Source: Ophthalmolycus amberensis (taxonomy: Eukaryota; Chordata; Actinopteri; Perciformes; Zoarcidae). From it: a DNA stretch of 64,000 nucleotides. The first letter of the stretch is position 1. Each line of letters starts with the position of its first letter. The position numbers and the translations under genes are program-made. The DNA lies in contig JAFEUB010000835.1 of the NCBI GenBank assembly GCA_024529925.1, positions 249,501-313,500 of the forward strand, read 5' to 3'. Below the pieces are notes generated by a model. It did no database searches, was not told the DNA's origin, and saw nothing but the letters and a program-made list of their open reading frames with translations. Positions 1 to 10,852 of the stretch are shown here, piece after piece.

Positions 1-960
1 ATCTTTCTTTCTCTCTCTCATTGAGACATTACAGACATAGCTTGTTGGGTGGCAAAACATCTTCTCACAGCTAAACACAAATACAACTGAAATTATTCTT
101 GTTGGTCCAAAAAGCAGCAATAGAAAATTACTTCTTACCTTTTATCACGTGAGCCTTTTAGCGTTGTTTCTTAAGTCTTAATCGATGGTTTCCATACTAT
201 TTCTGTCTCTTCAGCCTATTTTAGTGGCTTTTATTTATTTGAACATTTATTGTTCTTGTTGTAATTTTTAGTCTTCTATTTTATTGTTGTGTATAGTTTA
301 TTTATTTAATATTTTTTATTCTTATCTATGCTGTTTTAATCTCTGTAAATCACTTTGGGCTGCATGTTTGTATGAAAGGTGCTTTATAAATAAAGTTGAG
401 TTGAGTAACCTAAAAGCCAGTTGGCAGGTCTGCAACCTGGGTGTCATCCTGGACGCTGACCTTAACTTTGAAAATCACATGTCAAATATTACAAAATCAT
501 TCTACCACCTGAGAAATATATCAAAAATGAAAAGATACATATCTCAAATTGATTCAGAGAAACTGTTTCATGCTTTCATTCTCAACAGATTCGATTACTA
601 CAATGCCCTTTTCACTGGAGTATAATGGAGCTAATTCAACTCGTACACATCAGCCACCAGAGTTATTACCGGTACAAGAACATCATGACATTACTCCAAT
701 ACTTCAATCACTTCACTGGCTTCCCATTCAACAGATAATTCACTTCAAAATCCTGCTCTTGGTTTTTAAGGCACTACAGGTTCAGCTCCCCGGTATATTT
801 CTCAGCGTCTATGTCCCCATCAGATCTCAGTTCTTCAGACAGTGGCTCTTTGGTTGTAGCCAGAATAAGATCTGAAGCTGTTAAAGAGGCCTTTAGGAGC
901 GAGGATGTTCGACATCCACGATGTCCTTAATGGTAGCTTTGACCCTGCACCTTCATTTCT
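1..960 (+). mobile_element. Decayed L2/CR1-type LINE fragments, one apparently nested in another
   Basis: Broken pieces of a reverse transcriptase C-terminal region read on the + strand. Around 70-135 the frame gives TTEIILVGPKSSNRK. From about 415 to 625 it gives VCNLGVILDADLNFENHM followed by a KSFYHLRNISKMKRY stretch and RFDYYNALFTGV. After a frame change, HWLPIQQIIHFKILLLVFKA appears near 690-770. These strings are typical of the end of L2/CR1-clade ORF2 in fishes. Between the first two pieces (about 141-410) lies AT-rich sequence ending in a 3'-tail-like stretch (cactttgggctgc, gaaaggtgctttataaat, then ttgagttgag), as if another LINE tail had inserted. The frames are broken, so this is a relic, probably inside an intron of the downstream + strand gene. 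Confidence 0.7.
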
Positions 961-1866
961 GATGTGTGGCGACATTGCTAAAAGACATCAGGCCATGAGG
1001 AAACAATATGATTCGACTTTTAAATGATAAATTATTATTATTTAACTTCATGAGATATTCTAGGCTATTTCTGCAGTAATTGCCTTGAACCTGGTGATGT
1101 CTGTGCTGGGATGTTTCCTTATCAATCCCTGTCACAACCCCAACAACATAATGGGATTTTTGATTGAAGTATAGGTCATCAACGCAAAGATAACCACTCC
1201 ATCATCACTATCTTTTAGCATTCAGCAGTACATACAATCTGTGTGTTAAGTTTGTTTTTTTGGTTTAATTTTCTCAATTATATCAAAGCTTATTGACTAA
1301 CAGAGAGACGTGTTCATAAATTGTTCCCAGATCTCATCAGTTACATACAATCTTGGCACAAATCAAGAAATATCAAATCAAGACACAAGTTGTAATAAAT
1401 CAGGAACAATCCCTCAAGTTCCTCTTGTTGTTCTGAATAGAAAGACTGAACTATCTCTCCTAGTTTGCATGTTTTTCCTGTTGAGTTCATGCATACTAAC
1501 ACATTTAGGTCAAATCATCTGCGACCCACCTCCCAAATCTCAGCTGGTTTCATAGAAGCAGATGAGAGACAACGGCATTAAAGCCGTCATCAAACACTCC
1601 CTCTAATCTGGAGCCACAATATACAAGAGCCTCTTGACAGTGTTAGGAGTCGAGCATAAGCCACTCGATGCATCCTCGCTTGTTTCCAGTCAAGCAAGAG
1701 GAGGCAGAATAATACAAACTGATTTCTTGAGTGTTCTGCCGCGGTTCTTAAAGTCATGTTATACGAGCGCGAGAAACTCAAAGGCTGGAGCTTTGTGACA
1801 AGCTGTGTCTTTGCATTGTGACAGTTTAATTAACATTTCTACTTGACCTATGTGTTCCTCCGTCAG

Positions 1867-1952
1867 GGATCATTTCAACCTTCCTGCACGTTCACCCGTT
1901 TGGAGCCAGCATCGAGTACATCTGTTCCTACCTGCAGCATTTGGACAACAAG
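1867..1952 (+). CDS. dnaaf9: dnaaf9 penultimate coding exon
   Basis: Starts after the acceptor ...gtcag at 1866 with two bases that complete a split codon. It then reads IISTFLHVHPFGASIEYIC followed by SYLQHLDNK. It ends on a complete AAG codon at 1952. The donor is GTCTCA, a weak 5' splice site that runs straight into a CA microsatellite. Phase 0 matches the next exon at 4581. Confidence 0.65.
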
Positions 1953-4712
1953 GTCTCACACACACACACACACACACACAGATACAGTATCCTAGACATA
2001 GTGACACAGGTTAAATTCCCCTGCAGGGCCGACATATGGGCCTGCTGTATGCCAGGGTCCTGCTGTGCCATTTTAGTCTCCTGGCATGCAAACAAGCCTG
2101 AGGTGCAGGTGAGAGCCATCAATTACTCTTAGATTTTTTTGAGCCTTTGTTTATCTCAGCAAAGGTTGGTGAACAGGCACATACATGTAAAGCTGCACTG
2201 CTTCACGCTCATACACCTGTTACTAACCAGGTTATAGGCTAAAAACACGGAGGTGTTTAAGTTGAGACGTGCGGGGCTCTTTCCATTTCATAATTTTTCA
2301 CCAGATTAGTTGTGCAGGTGCAGAATAAAGCTTGACTGATGCTCCACAGGTGTTATATTTTACCTCTGTTTTTGTAAATAGTATTTTTATAATGTACATA
2401 ATGTTTTCGAATTGTCCGTCTGTCTGTCCGTCCGTACCCTGACCCTTGTTTTCTACGGCAGCAGAAAATAATTAAATTCAGGAAATGAAGTTGACTAGAT
2501 CACTGCAGGTGTAATCCGAATACGGTCACAAATACAGATGTTTTTGTGACATATACAGATAGTAGCTTTGTGTTAGTTACACAGCCACACTGTGAGTTGC
2601 CTGATTCAGCAACATCATCTAATCCCAACAGCTGAGTAAAGCCACAGTCCTTTTTGCATCAGGGAGGCAGGTTTAGGTGTTTTCTTCTGACCTTCCTTGT
2701 GGTTAAAATTCTTGTTTTTTCTCGACCTTTAAGACCGCGTTAAAACTAGAACCTCAATGTGTAGCTAAAGTTTTCATTTCCTCCGTAAGAGCCTCTCTGT
2801 TTCTGTCATGTTGCCGTTATCACTTTCTAATTTTATCACACATCCCCACTCGCCCAATTTATTGATGAATATATTCATGTTCCGCGTCCCACCTGCTGCT
2901 GCCTGCCTCAGCCAGTTTAGGCTGTTAGTCAGCCTGATTTCTCTGAACAAGACGACACATTTCAGCTGATTCCTGGTTTATAAGTCAGCTGGGCTTTGTC
3001 GTCACCAAATCTCTAAGACCGTTCGTCATTTCTAAATGTGCTCTCATTACCTCCTGCTGCTCCATTTAACTGCATCTGACTGGCACCTTCATGATGAGAA
3101 CTCCAGTTAATATAACGCTGTTAAAGTGTCTTCTTTTGATTTTATTCATAAAAGTAATGGGTTCTCTCCAGGCACTCATCCAACAAAGTGTAATATTTAA
3201 GACAGCTGGTGTCATTTAGTTGGATCTGATCGGTCTCCTTCCCTCTTATATCTTTACTAACAAAGATATATGATGTGAAGTACAGGGATTGTGTTGGTAT
3301 AGGCTGAATCACTCTCTATTTGTAAAAGAGTGCAGTAGTCTGCCTATTACCTTTTGATCAATTGATTCAAAACGTAGTCTTCAGAATGACCAAAAATGCC
3401 CAAAACTATTTCCCAGAGCCCAAAGTCACATCTTCCATTTGCTTGTTTTGTTCAACCAACAGTCCGAAACCCAAAGATATTTTGGGTTTCAGGTGCAACA
3501 CACTTGAAACCTTCAACCAGAGAGCAAAATGAAACATGAGCATACATATAGAAATGTTGGGTTCTAGATCCTAAATATATATTTAGGATCATTGCTACTC
3601 ATTCTTAGACAAGTATACAAGGAGCAGAACATGTCAACAATAGTTCAACAATTTGGGAAATTAAACTACAAAATATTGTTTTTACTCTTCAGTTTTTGCA
3701 CGGATTAAACAAAGTAGCATGAAGATGTTAATTAGTGAGCTTTGAATGTGCTTGTAATCAAGTTATTACTTTTGGAGCTATTACTCTTGATAGCTTTTCC
3801 CCCGTTTCCAGTCTTTATGCTAAGCTAAGCTAACCGTCTCCTGGCTCAAGCTTCATATTTATCTTACAAGCAGTGATTTCAATCTTCTCATCTAACAAAT
3901 GAGTGCATTTTTCAAAATGTCTAACTATTGCTTGAAACATGTTGATGTGTCGATGTTTACGTGTCTTTTGCACATGTTTGGCATGCATGGTACATGATTG
4001 TGTTGCATGTTTGAGATGTTGTTAAAGTCTGTGTGTGGCTGTTTGCCTGTTGTATCTGTTGTTTCCACACTGAATCTGAACATCAAGCAGCCCACAGCAT
4101 TTTGTCAATACCACTGGCTGGACTGCCCGTCAACAAGCCCAATCCTCTCTGCTTATCTGCCGGCTCCACACACAGCTCCATTGTCTGTAATGATACACCA
4201 GTCCTATCTCCGTGATGGGCCTTAATGTATCCTGGCATCAGCACCGGGCTCCAACAACCTAGTTATTAATGCAAGACACAGTGGGTCGCCTACAGCAGCT
4301 CGTCCAGTGGATTTCTGTCTCTACTGTCACCTCGCTGCTTCTCCTCAGCCCACGCGGGGGGGGGGGGGGGGGGTGTGAGCCGGTGTAGTTCCTGTCATGT
4401 AGCTCATATTGTCTTGATGCTTGCCCTTTTCATCTGAATTAAGTGAAGGTGTGAGAACTGAGTGCAAGCATAATGAAAATGAAGAGCAGAGGTGTAAGAC
4501 GATGTGTGAGATTGTCTGTGTTCATTTGTGTGAGAAAGTAGCTTTGTGTGACAGATGCGTGGGTGTGTGCGTTTCCGCAGATTAACACCGGTGATGTGGA
4601 GGCTCTTCTTTCTCGGCTGCCATGCACCTTCAGACAGGAAGTGACCGGTGTCGGAGCCGGTCTGGAGAAACGCTGGAGCTTCTGCGGCTTCCAGGGCATC
4701 AAGAGCACGTAG
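1867..4712 (+). CDS. dnaaf9: 3' end of probable dnaaf9 (dynein axonemal assembly factor 9), last two exons
   Basis: Two exons, 1867-1952 and 4581-4712, join in phase and encode the last 72 residues of a protein ending GLEKRWSFCGFQGIKST. The first follows an AG acceptor, and the second follows a pyrimidine-rich gtttccgcag. I assign it to DNAAF9 (C20orf194, the vertebrate relative of Tetrahymena Shulin, which packages outer-arm dynein in the cytoplasm before ciliary delivery). The basis is remembered resemblance of this C-terminus and synteny: human DNAAF9 neighbours SLC4A11. The catalytic or binding regions of the protein lie upstream of this window, so function cannot be checked here. No other exon of this gene was recognised in 1-1866. 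The exon structure is much surer than the name. Confidence 0.6.
1957..1980 (+). repeat. (CA)12 microsatellite at a 5' splice site
   Basis: Pure CA dinucleotide run beginning four bases into the intron after the exon ending at 1952. Confidence 0.97.
1981..3637. other. Intronic sequence with no recognised exon
   Basis: Interior of the last intron of the + strand gene. I see AT-rich, non-coding sequence with frequent stops on both strands. A 24-bp perfect palindrome at 3567-3590 is listed separately. Confidence 0.6.
3567..3590. repeat. 24-bp perfect palindrome
   Basis: The sequence gatcctaaatat is followed directly by its exact reverse complement, with no spacer. It lies in the last intron of the + strand gene, about 50 bp upstream of a MITE-like repeat. 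Confidence 0.9.
3638..3930. mobile_element. MITE-like teleost repeat with degenerate terminal inverted repeats
   Basis: About 293 bp bounded by inverted ends: caatagttcaacaatttggg on the left, and on the right a stretch whose reverse complement reads caatagttagacattttg. The interior includes tttccagtctttatgctaag and gctaagctaaccg, a string I recognise as widespread in teleost genomes. No reading frame is present, so it is a non-autonomous element inside the intron. Confidence 0.6.
4356..4373 (+). repeat. G18 homopolymer
   Basis: Eighteen consecutive G residues about 210 bp upstream of the last exon of the + strand gene. Length is likely to vary between individuals and is vulnerable to sequencing error. 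Confidence 0.9.
4581..4712 (+). CDS. dnaaf9: dnaaf9 terminal coding exon
   Basis: Forty-three codons plus TAG, in phase 0 after gtttccgcag. The protein reads INTGDVEALLSRLPCTFRQE, then VTGVGAGLEKRWSFCGFQGI and KST before the stop at 4710-4712. A long antisense frame over this exon is only a shadow. The charged-aromatic ending (EKRWSFCGF) is the most diagnostic segment for a search. Confidence 0.7.
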   Translation: MNTGDVEALLSRLPCTFRQEVTGVGAGLEKRWSFCGFQGIKST

Positions 4713-6744
4713 CCGGTGACGCCTCTGGGACATGGAAGAGACGACACAGGTAGACAAGTCAGCACAGGTACACGAAGGGACACTCTAGAAATGTGGAGAT
4801 GCTGGACTCCACCTGCAAAGACAAGAGCACAAATTATTCAGCGCAGATATCAGATCAGAAAGGGTTGTTCTGTTTGGGTGACAGAGAGACAATGTACAGG
4901 TTTTTGTGGTGGCAAATCATTTTGCGGCATCTCTAGTGACCAAGAAGTGGATGTATCTCTATCCGCGTCATCTCTCACTCTCCTCTCACTTTTTGTTTAC
5001 TCATGGGAAGTAAAAGTCCCAATCTCAGCGGAGTCACAGGATTGGTCGGATTTTTATACTCGAGCCCACAGTCGGCTCAGCGCACTGGCAGACTGGACTA
5101 AAGGGCGACACAGGAAGGTCGTCAGGGTCCACGTTCAACCTCAACACTCTCTGGCTTCCTTTTTTGCCACTTTTTGAGTACAATCATGTGAAAAACACGA
5201 GACAGATGCAGCGATCGGGTTGGTTTTGAGTTATTTGGACATCTCTCAGTGTTAAATTACACTCATATATAGGTCTCAATTGGCCAATGGGGGTAATCAG
5301 CAAAAACAGGAATCAAGAATCGAGTGGGACCCTGGAATGCTGCAAATGTTAAAATGAACATGTTATGATCACACCATTTCTTTTATATAAATCAAGAAAA
5401 AGAATCCTATTGGCTGTCAGACATTCACACGGTGCCTTCCAGGTCTGGTTTATTCAACAAAGACAGGCTATTTTCTTTTGTGCAATTTAATTCCAAATTA
5501 CTGAATGTGAATTGCAACCAATTCTTTTCTTCTGCTGCATTCATGATTATAGTTGCGGCCGCGTATACCCTCAGATGATAATTGCGTTCGCTGCTTTATT
5601 GTAGCACAATGTGAAAATGAGCCTCCTTTTGTTTTTCCATGCAAATGTATTCAAGGCACTCGGTACAAACAGTTAATAATACATGTCTGAAAAACATTCG
5701 TGATGAAGATGGTCGATGCGTTTATGGTGGAAAAACAATTTTGAGCACATCAGAGGCAGTGGATTCATTTACAATTACAGTATCAGGTGGTTTGTTGGCT
5801 TAAAAAAGTGTCTTAAAACAGATGAAATAATGGGACAAAACCTCTGAAAGTGGTGGATTTTGGGGAAATGTCTGTCCACGTTATTATCCCAGTTTCTTAT
5901 ACTGGACGATATGAATCTGCCTCATTTTTTTATGTAATATTCGGGTAAATGTAAATCCATCAGGAGCCAAGCCTGATCTCAAACCATCCTGAAGATGAGC
6001 CTCTACTGCCATCTATTGGAGAAATTCAACAATCAGAGCTTTACAGCTGTCTGTCCCCTCGTCTCAACAAAGTGTGTGATATCCGAGACGGTGCTCTTCT
6101 GTGACTGTATCAGTGTTTAGCTTTTAATATCGAGGAGTTTCAGCATAATGAAAACTGTTAATTCAGTTCCATTTAAGGGATATATTTTGTGTAACAACAG
6201 TTTGATTTAATCCAAACATTACTATGCACAGAACAAATTACCGTCATACTAACATACCGGATCTTGTCACATGTCTCCTCAGAATGAAAACAGACGTTTT
6301 TCACATCTAAACGATGAAACGCATATCCTGTGATGTCTGACTTCAGTGTTTGGTGTTGATTAAAACGATCAACGTGAGGTGACACTTCACTCTGCATGTT
6401 TTCACATTTGAGAAATTCTTCCTGACTTCCTGATGATGGGTTTTCTCTGGGGGTAAAACACATCACACTTTATACTCGAGTAGGACACAGACCAAGCAGC
6501 TCGCTATTACACAACATGATGCGTTTGTGAAAGCACATCGAAAGAAACTGCTTCATGACTATATTGTTAAGTGAAATAAAGATGCAGTAATGTTACATAT
6601 TTAAAGTAAATCAGCTACATTGAAGGTAAATGTGTGATGAACAAGGAGAAAGCTTCTGCGGGTGTAAGTGGTCGTCCAGTCCCCAGCAGAGTGCTCGCGT
6701 CCACATATTGAAGTCCAAATGCATTTTGTTTCGTTATTAACACA
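4713..6744. other. Convergent intergenic region and probable 3' UTRs
   Basis: The two genes meet tail-to-tail here. An AATAAA on the + strand at 6575-6580 is the first canonical signal I find for the upstream gene. If it is used, its 3' UTR would be about 1.9 kb long and would stop within about 165 bp of the opposing polyadenylation signal. No further coding exon was recognised, and the ORFs here have no recognisable content. Confidence 0.5.
6575..6580 (+). promoter_or_regulatory. Candidate polyadenylation signal for the + strand gene
   Basis: Canonical AATAAA within gtgaaataaag. It is the first one I found downstream of the stop codon at 4712 on the + strand. The distance is long, so use of an earlier variant signal is possible. 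Confidence 0.35.
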
Positions 6745-6750
6745 TTTATT
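6745..6750 (-). promoter_or_regulatory. Candidate polyadenylation signal of slc4a11
   Basis: The + strand tttatt reads AATAAA on the - strand, about 60 bp beyond the slc4a11 stop. This would give a very short 3' UTR. Distal signals cannot be excluded. Confidence 0.45.
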
Positions 6751-6809
6751 GAGTTCTCAGTCTGTTCCTCTCTCCAACTGGAGAAAGTGAATCCTTTCAT
6801 ACGGTCGTT

Positions 6810-6876
6810 CTACATGTGCTGGGCGTCCATGATATCCAGGTACTTGGCGTCGATGACTCGGGGAAGCAGGATGGTC
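6810..6876 (-). CDS. slc4a11: slc4a11 exon 20 (C-terminal tail, stop)
   Basis: Encodes TILLPRVIDAKYLDIMDAQHM and TAG (6810-6812). It matches the human cytosolic tail pattern ILLPR-I-AKYLD-MDA. The first base completes an arginine codon split by the intron. By counting back from the human C-terminus, this corresponds to R869, a position reported mutated in corneal dystrophy (recalled). Confidence 0.95.
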
Positions 6877-9800
6877 CTGAGATAAAACACAGAGAGACAC
6901 TGTACAGTTACATGTGTTCTATGGAAATATATAAAATATAAATAAATCCATCCGATCCAAACAGTAATTCAGACAATTGTTGCATTACAAAAGTCTTTCA
7001 AACCCCACGCCCTCGGTTTTTAAGGCAAAAAAATGTGCGATCTACAAGAAAACCATCTGTTTTTACTAGTAAACTGAGCCTCATGTGTAAAACCTGTGGA
7101 GTGCCCCTTTAAAAACAGCCCGGCGTGAATCTCAGCCCAACGTCAACTCAATGCAGCCGTTCACTGTGTTGGTTTCCACGGCCCCGCTCTGCCCCCTGTT
7201 GGCCCGGGTCGTCTCACCTGACAGGGACCAGCAGGATCATCATGATGGGGAAGACCATCTTCATGTAGGGCAGAGGATACATCCCAAATGCACAGAGGAC
7301 GATCAGCTGGACCATCTGCAGCGCTGTGAAGCAGTGGATCTTCCTCTGAGGCACACGGCGAATGTAGTGAGTCGGAGGATAGGACGTCTAGACAAAGGAG
7401 AGCGAGTATGATGTGGTTATAATGCTGTTTTGAATTACATATTTTGTTTTGCTAGTGTAAAAGTGGACTGGCTGAAAGCCATTGTAGCTGTAAAGGCAAT
7501 ATGTTCATGTAAATACTCTTGTTGTAGAACAAATGGAAAATCTGGTGGTTTTCCATTATTATTTTATGATATTTTTCATGTGAAAGTGTTTTTGTTACAA
7601 TAACATAGAAACCCTATGATAACTTGAATTTTATTTCATGTTTTCTCATAAAAACAAGAAACTGAGCAGGATACTTTTTCTCATAGTGGTGTAAAAGTTG
7701 AAGTAACTTTAAACTTTCTCTGCCCACTGAATATCTGGACACCAAACTTCTTTAAACATCCACCACTGGGTGCCATTTGGGGCAGTCGTCGTTTTGAAGT
7801 TGAATGGATAAACAGGGAAAACAAACAGATCAACCAATCAGATCACAGTGTCCTCCCTGCTCACCTGTTCCTTCAGCAGCAGGGCCATGCGGTCCACCAT
7901 CTGGTTCCCATCAAGCGAGGTGGCTGCGATGTAGAGGAAGAGGCCGTAGAGGACGGGCTTTGGGATCCACTGCAGAGGAATGGGCAGCATGAAGGCAGAC
8001 AGGCCGATCAGGATGTTGGCTACTAGTGAGGTCAGACGAGTCTCCTGCACACTGACAATACTGTTTGACACAAAGGCAGAGAAAAGTCGCTTTAAATATA
8101 CCAATAAACACTTCTTATCCGACTAGAGAACATGCCAATTCTTAATTAATGGCTTTTTGTAACCGCTAATCACATGTTCTGGCCTTCGTGTGATTGCCAA
8201 TTTAAGAATGATTTTAACTTTAGGAGCCCGAAACAGATGAAAGTATCCAGTATATCACAATAAATAGAAACATGTCCTACATTTAAATTGATGTTTTCCC
8301 TTTTATCATCTTGAACATGGGTTTTTCCAGCTAAATGAAAATGATTTAACTCAAATATCTTAAAAGAAAATGGGAATTATAAATTAATTTCCAATCTGCA
8401 TGCAGTATAATTATGCATTGTTAAAATGTGATGAAATGGTCAGCTTTATATTTTTATATTTCTAAAAGTTAATTATTTCTATTGCTGTCTATAAACATTC
8501 CACCATTACATCAAAAGACTCCAACTGAAAATGAATGAATAAATAACAGAAGGAAATATTCAGGGTTTGCACACTAAAATAATCATCAAAACACTTTTTT
8601 TAATCTATTCTTTCAGACCAAACAATCTCAACGTCCACTTAAATATTTTACATTTCATTTTGAAATGAATAATCCAGAATCCATCACAAACTTCACTAAA
8701 TAACTATTGAATCATTTTTGTCAGTGTTTGAACCTCCAAACTGACGGTGAAAAGGGTTTAAACAAGCTGGTGTTGTCAGTCTGGACGTCTTTCAAAGCGC
8801 CGCTTGATTTCTGTTCTGTCCTTGTTTGTAACTTTACTCACGTCGTGGAGAGGTGTCCGTTCTCTACGTGCGTTTCCACTTTGGCCAGCTGACGGGCGTG
8901 CAGGGAGGAATGTGGGAAGGCAGCGTGCATCCATGGCAACCCCAGACAGGACATGAGGATGTTGATGAAGCCAGTCAGCAGTAAGTCCCAGTGGAACGCT
9001 GTGCCTTTTAGCAACCTGGTACAGACGCAGACGCACACACACACACACACACGAGTGTCAAGTGGTTTGTCAATGAAAGACTGCAGCGTTACAATATAAC
9101 CTATATATACTTTACAGAAGATACAACACAGCACATGCATATAGTGCACATATACACGTTATGTTAAATTCCTTGTCATGGTTCGGTAATTACACCCCTT
9201 ACTTGTGTTCTGGTACGTGTGTGAGTGAGATGACGATGTTCTGGTCGATGAAGATGAGCAATGCGAGGAGGAAACCCAGACCGGCCGCGCTCAGTGTGTT
9301 CATGCCTGACAGCTTATCGAATGGAGGGAAGTTGAAGACGGGGCCATCGTGGACACTGAACACGGGAACTAATAGGTACATATGATTTATAGAAAACAGT
9401 AGATCTAATATCTCAAGTCGAGTTTTATCAACAATGATGACATGGTAAATAGAAATGCCTGAAAAGCGGGCTTTGTTGCTAGTACCGGTAAGCTTTGTTT
9501 TTCTAAGCAACGTTCAACCCAGTGTCTTTGACCCACATTGATTCAGAACCCCCACTGGTTTGAAAGCTCTCTGAAAGCAAATATGTTCCCTTTTTTCCGC
9601 CTCCAACAGAGGATTTATGAACAATGAAAGGTGTTCTGTGCCAAGGTTGTGACTTTAAGTCTCAAGGGTGCTCTTCTATCAGTTCATTTATGTGAGAGAT
9701 CTGTACTCACGCTGTACGTCGAGGAAAAGGTAGGAGCCAATGAAGGAGCATATCACCACAGAGATCGGCAAAGCGCAGTCAGACACCACCTCCCTGACTC

Positions 9801-10820
9801 TGTCATTCAGATATGGGCTGTGGGGGGGGGGGGGGGGAAGAAGCAACACATATTCAACATCTTGCAACTCTGATGTGATAATTACTACACGCTTTACAAC
9901 TATTTATTTTACAGTAGGTACTTAAAAGCTAATCCATGTCAAGGAGTGAAAGTTGCAGGGGGGGGCAGTGACGTCCCGGGAGTCAGACTTGGAAATACAC
10001 CCTTTTATCTACCTCCTGTATTACACCTGAAGGGTGAAAATCACTGCTATTTGTAACATTCTGCCTGACTCCTGGGATGTAATTGTTCCCTCTTTTTCAG
10101 GTTCTCCCAGCTTTATAATTATGTGCCAATATATGCAGCTACAGTAGTTGAGATTCCCCAATCACATTCACTCACGTACCATGCATAAATACAGATTTAA
10201 TCATTTAATGTACTTCCATTTATGCCACTTCATATTTAAAGTAGTCAGATCATTTATACTTGTATTTTGGGTTTCTCATTGGACATGTTAAAGGTGCGAT
10301 ATGCGACATTCAGAGCATTATTATAGCAGCAAACAACTATTTGCGATGTAAGGACATAGTGGAGTAATGTCTACCTAAACAGAGATTGAAGTCGCTCTCC
10401 CTCTGCGTGTTATAATCTGAGTTCCTCCTTGCTTTCGTGACATAGCCGGGCTGGCCGCGTGTGCTTTTAGTGCATGTGAGCTCACAGCCGCCGCTCTGCA
10501 CGGCTCTCAGACAGAGGTCACAGCTGATAACGCAGTTCCTTCGGTTCCCCCACAGATAAACTGAAAGCTCTGTCAGCTCTTTTTTGCTGTTGTAAGCACT
10601 GTTAGCACTGCAAAATAATCTCGTACATAGCACTTTTAATGCTCAAAAACCACTTTATTTTGCTCATACTGTCTGTCTGTCTGTCTGTGTTCACTCTATG
10701 TTTAAACGCTCGCCTGTGTCTTTAAGCCCCCCTTTCCAACAAAGCCGGTCTGCTCTGATTGGTCAGGGTTTTCCGGTTTTCCGCATCTGTCGCTGTCACA
10801 GTCACAGTGTCACTGAAGCC

Positions 10821-10852
<32 letters not shown>

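Noticed and set aside
4404..4783. Two overlapping antisense ORFs of about 115 codons
   Set aside because: They are shadows of the + strand terminal exon at 4581-4712, with no recognisable protein features.
4716..5177. 153-codon ORF on the + strand, the longest in the window
   Set aside because: It starts just after the stop of the terminal exon, in 3' UTR. Composition looks random and there is no domain or homologue I recognise.
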